Source: Ancylothrix sp. D3o (GTDB lineage Bacteria > Cyanobacteriota > Cyanobacteriia > Cyanobacteriales > Oscillatoriaceae). Taken from it: a stretch of 64,000 bases of DNA. Position numbers and translations under genes: made by a program. Location of the stretch: positions 310,001-374,000 of the forward strand of contig NZ_JAMXEX010000002.1 of assembly GCF_025370775.1 (NCBI RefSeq), read 5' to 3'. How positions within the stretch are numbered: the stretch's first letter is position 1; every line of letters begins with the position of its first letter. The notes beneath the pieces were generated by a model that saw only the letters and a list, made by a program, of their open reading frames with translations, had not been told where the DNA came from and did no database searches. Positions 28,714 through 38,599 of the stretch are shown here, one piece after another.

Positions 28714-28750
28714 CGGGTTTAGGACAAGTTTGCGTATTTACCCGGTAGAG
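28714..28750 (+). repeat. direct repeat, copy 2
   Basis: See copy 1. The CAAGTTTGCGTAT core is exact in both copies. Confidence 0.55.
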
Positions 28751-28913
28751 ATATTTAAAGTTTGTGTAAAGTTAGTTTTTTTTTCGTAGAAGCCGTCTAA
28801 AGTAGATACAAGTCAGTCAACCAGCCTGCCCAAAGAAATAAGAACGGGATATACCCAGCGGAAGAATGACTTAAACCCCCCAGTATCTACATACACAAAG
28901 TGAGGAAAATCCT

Positions 28914-29201
28914 ATGGTCTCTTTATTTCTTGGTTCGTTGGGCGCAATTTATTTAGTGTCTGCTCCTTGTTTCTTTAAAAATTGGTTTTCTATCTTTGAG
29001 CAAGAAGCGGACAAGCTGACTCCTGAAGAAAAGCAATTGTCGATGGCTACGTTGGTGACGGCGAGTGTGTTGTGGCCGGTTGTGGTTCCGTTTGCTTATA
29101 TGGAAAAAGTTTCCAAAGCGAAAATCACTGTGGAAATTGAAGAAGAGAAAGTTGGCTGTAATAAGAGTATGAGTTCGGCTCAGATAGAAAGTCTTTGTTA
29201 A
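28914..29201 (+). CDS. small membrane protein of unknown function
   Basis: A 95-residue protein with two hydrophobic segments (about 2-20 and 44-62) and a charged C-terminal tail (KAKITVEIEEEKVG). GAGGAAAA is well placed before the ATG. I do not recognise the family, though similar short two-helix proteins are widespread in cyanobacteria. Stand-alone gene, convergent with the WD40 gene. Confidence 0.7.
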   Translation: MVSLFLGSLGAIYLVSAPCFFKNWFSIFEQEADKLTPEEKQLSMATLVTASVLWPVVVPFAYMEKVSKAKITVEIEEEKVGCNKSMSSAQIESLC

Positions 29202-29531
29202 GAAAGTCTGGTTCTGAGCGTTGCTTTTAAACGGCCTTTTAAAGTTGTGTTCAATAATTGAGACAACCGCTCAACAACCGAACAATTTTTGTTTAAATTT
29301 GTTTGGTATTGGGAGTTTAATAAGATGGTGACAGGCATGATGAAGCTTGTTATTATGAAATCTAAGGTATCTCCCAGCATGAAATAGTTTAGTTGAGCTA
29401 AAACAAGCAACGCTTTCCAGATTTTTCAGTTGATAAAAAAAGAATTTTTTAAGTTGAATAAAATAATTATTTAAATTCGTATGTATGTAGCTTTAGCGCT
29501 AAAACGCAACTACATACATACGAAAAATTGT
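29202..29531. other. intergenic, convergent
   Basis: AT-rich, with the long inverted repeat at 29476-29524 at its right end. No gene seen. Confidence 0.45.
29476..29524 (-). terminator. long inverted repeat at the operon end
   Basis: A perfect 15-bp stem (29476-29490 with 29510-29524) whose loop holds the palindrome TTTAGCGCTAAA. It ends eight bases from the WD40 stop and is followed on the minus strand by AT-rich sequence, so it probably terminates the metal-cluster transcript. It could instead be a protein-binding palindrome. Confidence 0.6.
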
Positions 29532-30626
29532 TTAACCGAAACCTTTGCCGCGTAAAGATTTTGACCAGATTGTTAATTGTCCTTCGTTACCACCGGCAGC
29601 GAGTTGGTTTCCTTGTTTATCCCACTGCAAACAAGTAAAAGAATTGTCTCCTTCTAAAAGTTGGCCGAGTTGTTTGGCTTTTTCCCAGATACAAACTTGT
29701 CCGTCTTCGGCGGCGGTGGCGAGTAAAAATGTATCTGGTTGAAAGCTTGTGGCGGAGACAAAACCTTGATGAACATCTAATAACCAAGCTTGCCATCCGA
29801 TTGATTCATCTTTTTGTTTTTCCCAGACAGAAATGCTAAAAGCACTGGCTGCTGCTAATAACGGGGCGCCGGTGGGGCTGTTTTTGCTTGACCAAGCTAG
29901 TGCTCGCAGTTTCCCAGAAAAGCCTCGCATTACCCAAGGATGGGGATTACCCCATTCTAGGAGGGTGAGGGTGTTGTCTTGGTTTGCTGCTGCTAAATAT
30001 TGGCCGTTTGGCGACCAGGTGATGTGGTTGGTGGCTGAAGGAATGCTGAGAATATAGGGGTCATCTTGCCAGTCTTTGGCATTCCAAATTTTTGTGCCTT
30101 GATATCCGCAAACAGCGATGAAGTCTTGTTTGGGATGCCATGCTAAATCAAGTACAGTTGAAGATTGAAAGTTGAGGGTGGTAAGGAGGGATGCTTGGCC
30201 GGAGTTGAGGGAGTTTTCGACATCTAATATTTGTACTTGCCGGCCGGTGCTGAAGGCAAGATGATTGCGTTTGGGACTCCAGGCAAGCCGGTCGATCCAA
30301 GCCGGGGAATAGTTAAAGGAATGGGGGGGCGTTTTTTCAATTTCTGCGGGGGAAGAAATGCGCCAAATTTTGAGGATTCCTTGTTGGCCGCCGGCGGCTA
30401 AGTATTTGCCATCAAAAGAGAATTTAAGGCAATCTATGGATTCTCCGCTGCCGGTTTGGAGGGTGTAAAGTTTGTTAGATTGCCATAATACAACGTCTCC
30501 GTTGCCGGTGGAAGCCGCGAGGATTTTGCCATTGTCTGACCAGGCAAGTGCGGTGATAAAATCTGAGAGGTTGCCTTGCCATTTGAATTCGAGTATTTTT
30601 TTGCCGAGGTCTTTTACACCAAACAC
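29532..30626 (-). CDS. WD40-repeat protein
   Basis: A 364-residue beta-propeller with about seven WD units of the form [18 protein letters not shown]...W, beginning near residue 20. No signal peptide, so cytosolic. Its start overlaps the stop of the upstream COG0523 GTPase by 13 bases, so the two are translationally coupled. The coupling suggests it scaffolds the GTPase or its client protein. That is inference; the family has no enzymatic activity. Confidence 0.88.
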   Translation of the reverse strand: MFGVKDLGKKILEFKWQGNLSDFITALAWSDNGKILAASTGNGDVVLWQSNKLYTLQTGSGESIDCLKFSFDGKYLAAGGQQGILKIWRISSPAEIEKTPPHSFNYSPAWIDRLAWSPKRNHLAFSTGRQVQILDVENSLNSGQASLLTTLNFQSSTVLDLAWHPKQDFIAVCGYQGTKIWNAKDWQDDPYILSIPSATNHITWSPNGQYLAAANQDNTLTLLEWGNPHPWVMRGFSGKLRALAWSSKNSPTGAPLLAAASAFSISVWEKQKDESIGWQAWLLDVHQGFVSATSFQPDTFLLATAAEDGQVCIWEKAKQLGQLLEGDNSFTCLQWDKQGNQLAAGGNEGQLTIWSKSLRGKGFG

Positions 30627-31654
30627 TTGCGGAAGTCCTCTTTGAGTTGTTTTTCGTCTAAGTTACGACCAATAAATACGAGTTGATTTTGGCGTTTTTC
30701 TGCTGGCAACCAGGGCCGGTCGGTGGTGCCTTCAAAGACCATGTGGACTCCTTGAAAAACATAGCGTTTGTCTTCACCGGCAATGTTTAATATGCCTTTC
30801 ATGCGAAAAATATCTGGGCCTTGGGTTCGCAATAATTCGCCTAACCAGTTGTTTAATTTTTCGCCATTTAATGCACCTTCTTCGACGATGGCAACTGAGT
30901 AAACGGTTTCATCGTGGTGATGTTCGTGTTCGTGGTGGTGTTCGTGTTCGTGGTGATGTTCGTGTTCGTGGTGATGTTCGTGTTCGTGTTCGTCGTGTAA
31001 AAATTCTGGGTCTATTTCTAAGGCGTGTTTTAAATCAAAGGCTTTTACTCCCAGCAGTGCATCCATGCCTATTTCTGCTTTTTGAGTGCGATAAATTTTT
31101 GCCATTGCATTCATTGTCCGAATGCGTTTTTCGAGTTGTTGCAGTTGTTCGGGGGTGACTAAATCGGTTTTGTTTAGTAAAATGATGTCGGCAAAGGCGA
31201 TTTGTTCTTTTGCTTCGTCGCTGTCCCAATGTTGCCAAATGTGTTTAGCATCTACGACGGTGACAACGGCATCTAAATTTGTGAGGGTACGAACATCTTC
31301 ATCCATGAAAAAAGTTTGAATCACCGGCCCAGGATCGGCTAGTCCTGTGGTTTCGATAACAAGATGATCAAATTTATTACGGCGTTTCATTAAGTTGTTA
31401 ATGATGCGTATTAAGTCGCCGCGAACGGTGCAACAAATGCAGCCGTTATTCATTTCAAATATTTCTTCATCAAGAGATTGAACAACGAGTTGGTTATCAA
31501 TACCAACTTCGCCAAATTCGTTGATAATGACGGCGACTTTTTTGCCGTGTTCGTGGGTAAGAATGCGGTTAAGGAGGGTGGTTTTACCGGCGCCCAGATA
31601 GCCGGTGAGGACTGTTACCGGCACAGAGTTATTGATCAGGGTTGCTTCTACCAT
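30614..31654 (-). CDS. COG0523 GTPase with long His-rich loop
   Basis: A 346-residue G3E-family metallochaperone-like GTPase. Walker A is GYLGAGKTT (18-26), the metal motif is GCICC near residue 72, and the guanine-specificity motif is NKTD near residue 160. Between the two domains is a run of about 30 residues almost entirely His and Glu in HEHEHHH repeats, which should bind Zn, Co or Ni. The C-terminal CobW_C domain ends in [13 protein letters not shown]. Known relatives insert metal into client enzymes or act under zinc limitation. Third such gene in this cluster. Confidence 0.9.
   Translation of the reverse strand: MVEATLINNSVPVTVLTGYLGAGKTTLLNRILTHEHGKKVAVIINEFGEVGIDNQLVVQSLDEEIFEMNNGCICCTVRGDLIRIINNLMKRRNKFDHLVIETTGLADPGPVIQTFFMDEDVRTLTNLDAVVTVVDAKHIWQHWDSDEAKEQIAFADIILLNKTDLVTPEQLQQLEKRIRTMNAMAKIYRTQKAEIGMDALLGVKAFDLKHALEIDPEFLHDEHEHEHHHEHEHHHEHEHHHEHEHHHDETVYSVAIVEEGALNGEKLNNWLGELLRTQGPDIFRMKGILNIAGEDKRYVFQGVHMVFEGTTDRPWLPAEKRQNQLVFIGRNLDEKQLKEDFRKCLV
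30912..30993 (-). repeat. 18-base tandem coding repeat (His-rich loop)
   Basis: About four copies of an 18-base unit encoding HEHEHH within the GTPase gene. Prone to length change, which would alter metal-binding capacity. Confidence 0.75.
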
Positions 31655-31728
31655 TTTTGTCTCAGATTTTTGTTATTCTTTTTCTTGTTATACAGCGTTG
31701 ATGAGATAACGACAACTACTGATTTTTT

Positions 31729-32736
31729 TTAGGTTGTGGGTTTGTTGCTGTAGGCGTTGGCAATACAGGCGTTGAGATTGCGGCGCAACTCGTCTGCATC
31801 TAAGTTTCTGCCTATAAAGACAAGTTGGTTGCGTTTTTGTCCTGTCCATTTGTCTTCTTGGAGTTCAAAACGTTTACCGCTGAGTTGAAAGATATGTCTG
31901 TGGGGGCTTTCAATAAACCAAATTAATCCTTTGGCGCGAAAGACGTTTTCGGGTAATTTTTGTTGCAAAAAGTCTTGAAATTTATTTACATAAAATGGCT
32001 GATCGCTTTCAAAAGATACTGATACAAAGCCATCATTTTCTAAATGGTGAGAATGGTTGTGATCATGGTGGTGGTGATCATGGTGGTGGGAGGTTTGAAT
32101 ATTAGAATAAGTGTCGATTTTGGTGAGTTCGACATCTAAAATTAGGGGTAAAGGAACGATGCCTTGGTTGCATTTAAGAATTCGCGCACCGGCCTTAACA
32201 GAATGAATATAATTTTCGAGAGATTGGATTTTTCCTTCGGGGGCTAAATCAATTTTATTGAGGATGATGATATCCCCGTAGGCAATTTGATTGTGGGCTG
32301 CGGAACTGGAATAATGACTGGGGGTAAAGGTTTCGCAATCAACAAGGGTTAAAATCGAATCTAGGCGGGTTAAATCGCGTAAATCTTGGCTGAGGAAGGT
32401 GAGGGCGATGGGGAAGGGGTCGGCGATGCCGGTGGTTTCTACGACTAGGTAATCAATTTTATCGGGTCTTTCTAAAACTCGATAAACGGCATCAATTAAG
32501 CTATCGTTAATGGTGCAACAGATACAGCCATTAGTTAGTTCCATCATATCTTCATCGATGGATACTAAAAGCTGGCTGTCGATGTTGATATCGCCAAATT
32601 CATTGACTAAGACTGCTATTTTCAAATCCTGGTTATTTTTGAGGATATGATTGAGCAGGGTTGTTTTGCCGCTTCCCAGAAAGCCGGTGATGATTGTTAC
32701 CGGCATCCCGCGTTTTGGAATTTCTAAGCCAACCAT
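31729..32736 (-). CDS. COG0523 GTPase with His/Asp-rich loop
   Basis: A 335-residue G3E GTPase. Walker A is GFLGSGKTT (18-26), the metal motif is GCICC near residue 73, the specificity motif is NKID, and a HHHDHHHHDHNHSHH-type metal-binding loop lies near residue 220. The C-terminal domain ends in [14 protein letters not shown]. It is clearly paralogous to the next gene downstream (31654) but not a recent copy, because the sequences differ throughout. Its start lies 30 bases after the sufE stop, so it is in the same transcription unit. Confidence 0.9.
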   Translation of the reverse strand: MVGLEIPKRGMPVTIITGFLGSGKTTLLNHILKNNQDLKIAVLVNEFGDINIDSQLLVSIDEDMMELTNGCICCTINDSLIDAVYRVLERPDKIDYLVVETTGIADPFPIALTFLSQDLRDLTRLDSILTLVDCETFTPSHYSSSAAHNQIAYGDIIILNKIDLAPEGKIQSLENYIHSVKAGARILKCNQGIVPLPLILDVELTKIDTYSNIQTSHHHDHHHHDHNHSHHLENDGFVSVSFESDQPFYVNKFQDFLQQKLPENVFRAKGLIWFIESPHRHIFQLSGKRFELQEDKWTGQKRNQLVFIGRNLDADELRRNLNACIANAYSNKPTT

Positions 32737-32766
32737 AGAATTTTAGATTGTAGATGCGTGAATTTT

Positions 32767-33225
32767 TTAGTCGGGGGTAGCAGTTATGGCTTCTGCGGAA
32801 TTGATTAACTCAAAGGTTAAAGCCCGTTCTCGCATAAGTTTAAAGATGTTGTAAAAGCCGTTGGCGCGAGAGGGGGTGAGGCTGACATTGAGGCCGGTTT
32901 CTTGAATAAAATCGGGGGTTACTTTTAAAATTTCGGAGGGAGTTAACCCGCTTAAACCTTCTACCAAAAGGGCTACTAATCCTTTGACTAATTGCGAATC
33001 AGAATCGCCTTGATATACCACTTTTCCGTCTTTTAATTCTGCGGTAATATAGACTTGAGAAGTGCAGCCGTGTACTTTATTTTCGCTGATTTTTTGTTCT
33101 TCGGGAAAGGGTGGTAAACGTTTGGCGAGGGTGATGAGTAATTCGTAGCCTTGTTTGGGGTTTGTGTAGCGTTTGAAACGCTGAACGATGCGGGCGAGGG
33201 AGTCGGGTAGTTGGCTGGTAGTCAT
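32767..33225 (-). CDS. sufE: SufE-like sulfur acceptor
   Basis: A 152-residue cysteine desulfurase partner. Cys54 in KVHGCTSQVY accepts persulfide sulfur from SufS for iron-sulfur cluster assembly. The RANGF helix near the C-terminus is typical of the family. Length is normal. It sits between hemB (78-base gap) and a COG0523 GTPase (30-base gap), away from the main suf genes, which are not in this window. Confidence 0.93.
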   Translation of the reverse strand: MTTSQLPDSLARIVQRFKRYTNPKQGYELLITLAKRLPPFPEEQKISENKVHGCTSQVYITAELKDGKVVYQGDSDSQLVKGLVALLVEGLSGLTPSEILKVTPDFIQETGLNVSLTPSRANGFYNIFKLMRERALTFELINSAEAITATPD

Positions 33226-33303
33226 TGACTTGATTGGTATTTTTCACTTTGATAGTAGCGAAAATTCCCTGCCAAGTAAAGCTGGGCGATGCCCAGCCTT
33301 GTT

Positions 33304-34353
<1,050 letters not shown>

Positions 34354-34447
34354 TCATACCTTGGTAGGGGGACAGGTGAGCGGTTGATTGTGGAAATGTA
34401 AAATTTATTTACATTTTTTGCAACGTTCTGCTGTCTGCTATTTCTTT

Positions 34448-34504
34448 AAACGCAGATGAACCCAGATAGCCTATCCGCGTTTATCTGCGTTAATCTGCGG
34501 TTAA
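34448..34504. repeat. GCAGAT-type dispersed repeat, copy 2
   Basis: Has units in both orientations (AACGCAGATGAACCCAGAT, then TTATCTGCGTTAATCTGCGG), so it can form a hairpin. It lies between cobW and hemB. Confidence 0.65.
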
Positions 34505-34516
34505 AAATTGCCTTAT

Positions 34517-35554
34517 TTATGCACTTAAAAGGCTGTGAATGTTAGTTTGGTCAAGGTCACGTCCGATGAAGACAAGGCGGGTTTGGCGGGGTTCGCTGGG
34601 TTGCCAGGGCCGGTCATAGAAATGCTCGAAGCGTGTACCGACTCCTTGTAATACTAATCGCATCGATTTGTTGGGGACGGAAACAAAGCCTTTGATGCGA
34701 TAAATTTCCTGATTTTTGACAATTTCTTGCAGTCTTTTCGTCAAAGTCTGGGGGTCAAATTGTTGGTCAGAAATAAAGTTAACAGAGTTGATGTTGTCGT
34801 CGTGGTCGTGTTCTTCTTCGCTGTCGTGGTGAGAGGGCCGGCTGTCTAAATTATCTTCGACGGCTGCGTTAAATCCTAGTAACACATCTGGGCTAATTTT
34901 TCCACTTTCACAAGGCACAATTTTAACTCCGGGGCGGAGTTCTTTTTGTAGCCAATTAGTGATTTTTTCGCGGGTTTGGCTGTCTACTAAATCGACTTTG
35001 GTTAATAATACTAAATCGGCACAGGCTAATTGATCTTCAAACAGTTCTTCAATGGGGGTTTCGTGTTCTAAATTGGGGTCACTTTGGCGTTGTTCATTTA
35101 AGGCGTCAAGATCGGGTGCGAGGGTGCCGGATGCGACGGCTTCACAGTCAACAACAGTAATAACACCGTCTACGGTGGCGCCGGTGCGAATTTCGGGCCA
35201 GCGAAAGGCTTGTACAAGGGGTTTTGGTAAAGCTAACCCAGAGGTTTCTATAAGCATACAATCGATTTTGTCGCGCCGTTTGAGAATTTCTTGCATAGTG
35301 GGTAAAAATTCCTCTTGAACAGTGCAACAAAGACAGCCATTTGTAAGTTCTACAATGTTGTTTGTCGGAGTTTCTTCTTCATCGCAAACTTGACAAGATT
35401 TTAGTAAATCTCCATCAATACCAATTTCGCCAAACTCGTTAACTAACACTGCTATTTTACGGCCTTGATTGTTTTGCAATAAATGACGAATAGTAGTAGT
35501 TTTGCCACTACCAAGAAAGCCGGTGATTACTGTTACAGGAATTTTTGCTGACAT
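34517..35554 (-). CDS. cobW: cobalamin biosynthesis protein CobW
   Basis: A 345-residue G3E GTPase. Unlike its two neighbours it matches CobW proper: PVTVITGFLGSGKTTTIRHL, GIDGDLLKSC with extra cysteines, GCLCC, ETSGLALPKPLVQAF, and a modest His/Glu/Asp loop (SHHDSEEEHDHDD) near 245. CobW is thought to supply cobalt to the CobNST chelatase in aerobic B12 synthesis. It sits directly behind the riboswitch-led DUF1636 gene. The NKxD element reads TKVD. Confidence 0.92.
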   Translation of the reverse strand: MSAKIPVTVITGFLGSGKTTTIRHLLQNNQGRKIAVLVNEFGEIGIDGDLLKSCQVCDEEETPTNNIVELTNGCLCCTVQEEFLPTMQEILKRRDKIDCMLIETSGLALPKPLVQAFRWPEIRTGATVDGVITVVDCEAVASGTLAPDLDALNEQRQSDPNLEHETPIEELFEDQLACADLVLLTKVDLVDSQTREKITNWLQKELRPGVKIVPCESGKISPDVLLGFNAAVEDNLDSRPSHHDSEEEHDHDDNINSVNFISDQQFDPQTLTKRLQEIVKNQEIYRIKGFVSVPNKSMRLVLQGVGTRFEHFYDRPWQPSEPRQTRLVFIGRDLDQTNIHSLLSA

Positions 35555-35610
35555 AAATCGCTCTTAGATTGTGAATTGTGTACTGTAAAACGGCCTTGTA
35601 AAAACCAAAA

Positions 35611-35652
35611 ACCCATCCTATTTATCTGCGTTTATCTGCGTTTATCTGCGGT
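35611..35652 (-). repeat. GCAGAT-type dispersed repeat, copy 3
   Basis: Three units TTTATCTGCG in the reverse orientation between the DUF1636 gene and cobW. Confidence 0.65.
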
Positions 35653-35658
35653 TTTTTT

Positions 35659-36045
35659 TTAAACCCCGGCAAAAACAGGAGGAATTTTAGCAATAATGCC
35701 TTTCTTTAAAACTTCAGGACGTTCTGACCAAGGCAAATTTCCGTCAGATTTAGAATAATATAAACCGGCACATTCTAAAACAGCATCGGCAGATTCATTA
35801 ACCGGCAAATCACCAAAAAGATAGGTGTATTTTCCGGGTGCAGAAAAAGAGATAGCACAAGCGTGACTGCAAGCACTCATGCACTCCACCGGCACTAGAG
35901 AAAAGTTTTCTCGCAAGTCCCAATTTTGGTATTTTTCTGTTAAGTTTTCGATGAACTCTTGACCGCCGCTTTTGCCTTGACGCTTGCCGTCTTTCCAAAC
36001 GGATGCACAAGTTTTGCAAATAAATAATGTGTGTTGGGGCTGCAT
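35659..36045 (-). CDS. DUF1636 metal-binding protein
   Basis: A 128-residue ferredoxin-fold-like protein with a Cys pair in FICKTCASVW and further cysteines in ECMSACSHACA, enough for a 2Fe-2S or zinc site. DUF1636 proteins are repeatedly found with B12/cobalt genes, which fits the riboswitch in front and cobW behind. The ATG at 36045 is preferred over a TTG at 36096 that would add 17 residues. It is the first gene of the riboswitch-controlled unit. Exact activity unknown. Confidence 0.8.
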   Translation of the reverse strand: MQPQHTLFICKTCASVWKDGKRQGKSGGQEFIENLTEKYQNWDLRENFSLVPVECMSACSHACAISFSAPGKYTYLFGDLPVNESADAVLECAGLYYSKSDGNLPWSERPEVLKKGIIAKIPPVFAGV

Positions 36046-36269
36046 ATTCGTGATTATTGTTTGACAATGGACAGGGAAATTTATAGCTTTTCTCAAGTAA
36101 GTGAATTCGTCAAGAAACCCTGTTTTTCAGCCAGGGGAATGTCACAGAGATAGCTGATAGAAATAGGGATAACCGGCTAGTTTCTGCGGCGCAAGGGGGC
36201 CGGTTAAAGACTGGATTTTTCGCTGATAAATGTTGTTTTCATCTGTACCTCGCAGATGGGTTGAAGGGT

Positions 36270-36410
36270 TAATTTGTTGGCCGGCGGGCGTTCTGACTTT
36301 CTTGATGTTTGCTGCATCAAATTACAGTTGCGGGACAGTGCTGGATTTGCACCAGGCTTTCCCCGTTTCCTTTGGTGGCTGCTCCCCACCAAAACCGGCT
36401 TGTGTTTTAT
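36270..36410 (-). promoter_or_regulatory. cobalamin riboswitch
   Basis: Read on the minus strand the element contains the conserved B12-box parts: a GGGAAAGC segment, GGTGCAAATCCAGCACTG, then GTCCCGCAACTGTAA, and the 3' AAGTCAGAACGCC segment. An outer P1-like GCCGG/CCGGC pairing closes it. This is the adenosyl- or methylcobalamin aptamer seen in front of B12 synthesis and transport genes. It lies about 225 bases before the DUF1636 ATG and should lower expression of the cluster when cobalamin is plentiful. Aptamer recognition is strong; the extent of the regulated operon is inferred. Confidence 0.93.
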
Positions 36411-36458
36411 GATTCTATCTCATTGGGGTTGTTTTGGGAAGTGGGCAGTTTTTTATTT

Positions 36459-36497
36459 AACCACCGAAGTGGGATTAACGCAGATGAATAGGATGGG
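36459..36497 (+). repeat. GCAGAT-type dispersed repeat, copy 4 (degenerate)
   Basis: AACCACCG then ATTAACGCAGATGAATAGGA; it shares the 3' half with copy 5. Confidence 0.55.
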
Positions 36498-36522
36498 TTT
36501 GGGGTGGGTTTGATGAGGGTTT

Positions 36523-37485
36523 TTATTGGGGTTGTTGATCTTCTTCTGGGGTGGGATAGGTGGGACGGGAAAGGAATTTTTTTAGGAAGGGGATAATGGT
36601 TTCTGCGAGGCCGGTGGGGTTTTCTTCGTGTAAGCCTAATGACCCCGGTAGCCAACATTTTTGGGTGGCGCTGAAGCTTACTAATACTTCCATTTCCATG
36701 CGCGATTTTGGGGGGCTTTGTTCGGGAATGGCTACTAATACGGGGACTGGTAATGGTTGGAATAAGTCAATAAATTTGGCGCGGTTTTTAATGATATCTA
36801 GTCCGCCGGTGACGAAGGCTGCTGAGGCAAAACGCGCATTTTTTTTCTGGGTAATTTTGTGTTTTTCTTTGATAAAAGTGGGGGTGACGGTGTTGGGGTT
36901 GGCGAAGACGTGCCGGCGGATCATTAAGCTGAGAAAGGGGGGTAAGGTGTTGAGAAAATAAAGAAATTGTCCGATAATTGGAAGGTAAATAATTTTTTTG
37001 ATTATGTTGAAAAGCCACCTTTTTTCTCCCATGAAGGTCGGCAAGGGGCCGCGCCAAGTAGGGGCAATTAATACTACCCATGACCACAGTTGCGGCAGTT
37101 GCATTACATAACCCGCCCCATGTCCGGCTGTTATAACAACTATTTGTTCGTTAAAATTATCTCTAACAAAGTCTCCTAAAAATGTTAAATAAAGGGCCGG
37201 TTCGTAGTTAAAGGGCGGACGTTCTGAACTGCCAAATCCCGGCCAGTCTAGGGCTATGACTTGAAAATGTTGGGCTAAAAGTTCGGCTAGTCCGCGCATT
37301 TCTGTGCGTGAGGATATGCTGCTGAAGGCTGGTAGTAATAAGATTGGGGAACCGTAACCAAGGGTTTCATAAATGACGCTGACGCGGCGTTTTTTCCACG
37401 TCCATTGATATTCGTGTACGCTGCCGCCAATGCCTTGATCGGTGGCGGGGGAAAATCCAGAATGTGCTTCTACTGTTGGGGTCAT
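36523..37485 (-). CDS. alpha/beta-hydrolase-fold protein with altered nucleophile elbow
   Basis: A 320-residue protein with the hydrolase fold: oxyanion strand ILLLPAFSS, LDWPGFGSSERP after strand 4, and the elbow ITAGHGAGYVMQ. The nucleophile position of GxSxG is His122 instead of Ser, Cys or Asp, so ordinary ester hydrolysis is unlikely. It may be a non-enzymatic binding protein or use another mechanism. Upstream of the B12 riboswitch on the same strand but outside its control. A hydrophobic lid segment (about 160-190) could contact membrane. Confidence 0.8.
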   Translation of the reverse strand: MTPTVEAHSGFSPATDQGIGGSVHEYQWTWKKRRVSVIYETLGYGSPILLLPAFSSISSRTEMRGLAELLAQHFQVIALDWPGFGSSERPPFNYEPALYLTFLGDFVRDNFNEQIVVITAGHGAGYVMQLPQLWSWVVLIAPTWRGPLPTFMGEKRWLFNIIKKIIYLPIIGQFLYFLNTLPPFLSLMIRRHVFANPNTVTPTFIKEKHKITQKKNARFASAAFVTGGLDIIKNRAKFIDLFQPLPVPVLVAIPEQSPPKSRMEMEVLVSFSATQKCWLPGSLGLHEENPTGLAETIIPFLKKFLSRPTYPTPEEDQQPQ

Positions 37486-38263
37486 GGGGTTAGGGAGTTG
37501 AGGGATAATTTTTAGAATAGCAGGGCTGTTGTTTGTTTGGGAGTTTATTTATTTTAACCGCAGATGTAGGCGCAGCCGCGCGTAGCGCTAAGCTTGCGAA
37601 CGCAGATGAATAGGATGGTTTTTTGATTATTGGGTTTGATAAGTATGATGGTATTATAAGTTAATTTTAAAATGTTGGGTTACATAGTTTTTATGTTGGT
37701 TGATTTTGCTTGAATTTTTAGGTTTATTAATTTCTTTGTTTCTGAGATGCCCTAGGTTAAAATTATATTTTGACTACGCCTAAAAGTCGCATTTTAGAAT
37801 GTAACAGTCTTCTACGTTGGGACAAAAATTTTAATTAAAATCGCTTTCTTATCAGATATTTTTCTCCGGGGTGATGAGTGCTTAACCATCGGCTTTATTT
37901 ATTTTTAACCCCTGTTTTTCCTTAGAAAAAATCTATTTTTTCGGACTTGACATTTTTTTCTTAATATGATATGTAGAGATAGTTTTTATGAAGAATACAA
38001 ATAGTTACCCCCGGAAATAAACTATATATTAATTCTACAAAAGCAAGTTACAATTAAAGTGTTGAGGCCGTTGTCAAACAAGATTCCCTGACAAAACCTA
38101 TTTCATAACAGACCGTCCCTAATCTTACCTGCATTAACAACCTTTTGAAAGGAGGAGTAGGAAAATCAATCAATTTATTAAACTGAAAAACCTAAACTTG
38201 TTGATTGCTTGTACCTGCAATCTGCTGTAACTACGAAGAACCCTCACCCAACAGGCAAATACC
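37486..38263. other. 780-base intergenic before the Mrp operon
   Basis: Contains GCAGAT repeat copy 5 (37556-37620) and AT-rich sequence with the presumed mrp promoter. A strong Shine-Dalgarno-like run (AAAGGAGGAGTAGG, near 38147) is not followed by a canonical start codon at proper distance. Confidence 0.45.
37556..37620 (+). repeat. GCAGAT-type dispersed repeat, copy 5
   Basis: AACCGCAGATG, then an insert GCAGCCGCGCGTAGCGCTA shared almost exactly with copy 6, then GAACGCAGATGAATAGGATG. Confidence 0.7.
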
Positions 38264-38599
38264 GTGTTAGAAGCCTTTGTTTTCGCAACAATTATGTGCG
38301 GATTTTTCGGTATCCTCCTCAAAAAAAACTTGGTGATGAAAATCATCTCGATGGATGTGATGAGTGCAGGGGTTGTCGCCTACTATGTACTGATTGCATC
38401 GCGTAATGGTTTATTCACCCCCATTTTGTCAGATGCCAAAAATCTCGCTTTTGCCGATCCAGTCCCGCAAGGAGTGATCTTAACAGCTATTGTTATCGGT
38501 CTTTCAATTCAAGCATTAATGTTAGTCGGGGTAATGAAGCTGTCACGGGATAACCCCACCTTAGAAATCGACGAAATTGAAAAAAATAATACCCCATGA
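38264..38599 (+). CDS. mrpC: Mrp-type cation/proton antiporter subunit C (NuoK-like)
   Basis: A 111-residue membrane protein with three transmembrane helices (about 4-22, 28-46, 73-95), homologous to MrpC/MnhC and to NuoK of complex I. The GTG at 38264 is the first in-frame start after a stop codon; no clear ribosome-binding site precedes it. Its stop overlaps the mrpD start (ATGA). The complex exchanges Na+ (or K+) for H+ across the plasma membrane and supports pH and salt tolerance and carbon uptake. Confidence 0.88.
   Translation: MLEAFVFATIMCGFFGILLKKNLVMKIISMDVMSAGVVAYYVLIASRNGLFTPILSDAKNLAFADPVPQGVILTAIVIGLSIQALMLVGVMKLSRDNPTLEIDEIEKNNTP

Larger units (their letters stand above)
28283..28913. 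other. intergenic with a direct repeat
   Basis: A divergent spacer between deoC and the small membrane protein. It contains two copies of a roughly 35-base direct repeat (28630-28664 and 28714-28750). No gene seen. Confidence 0.5.
36046..36522. other. leader of the cobalamin-controlled unit
   Basis: Contains the cobalamin aptamer (about 36270-36410) and, downstream of it on the minus strand, a stem AACCGGC/GCCGGTT (around 36175-36206) that may belong to the expression platform. A GCAGAT repeat copy lies at 36459-36497. Confidence 0.55.

Noticed and set aside
30912-30993. CRISPR-like short tandem repeats
   Set aside because: The repeats are contiguous 18-base coding units for a His-rich loop, with no spacers.
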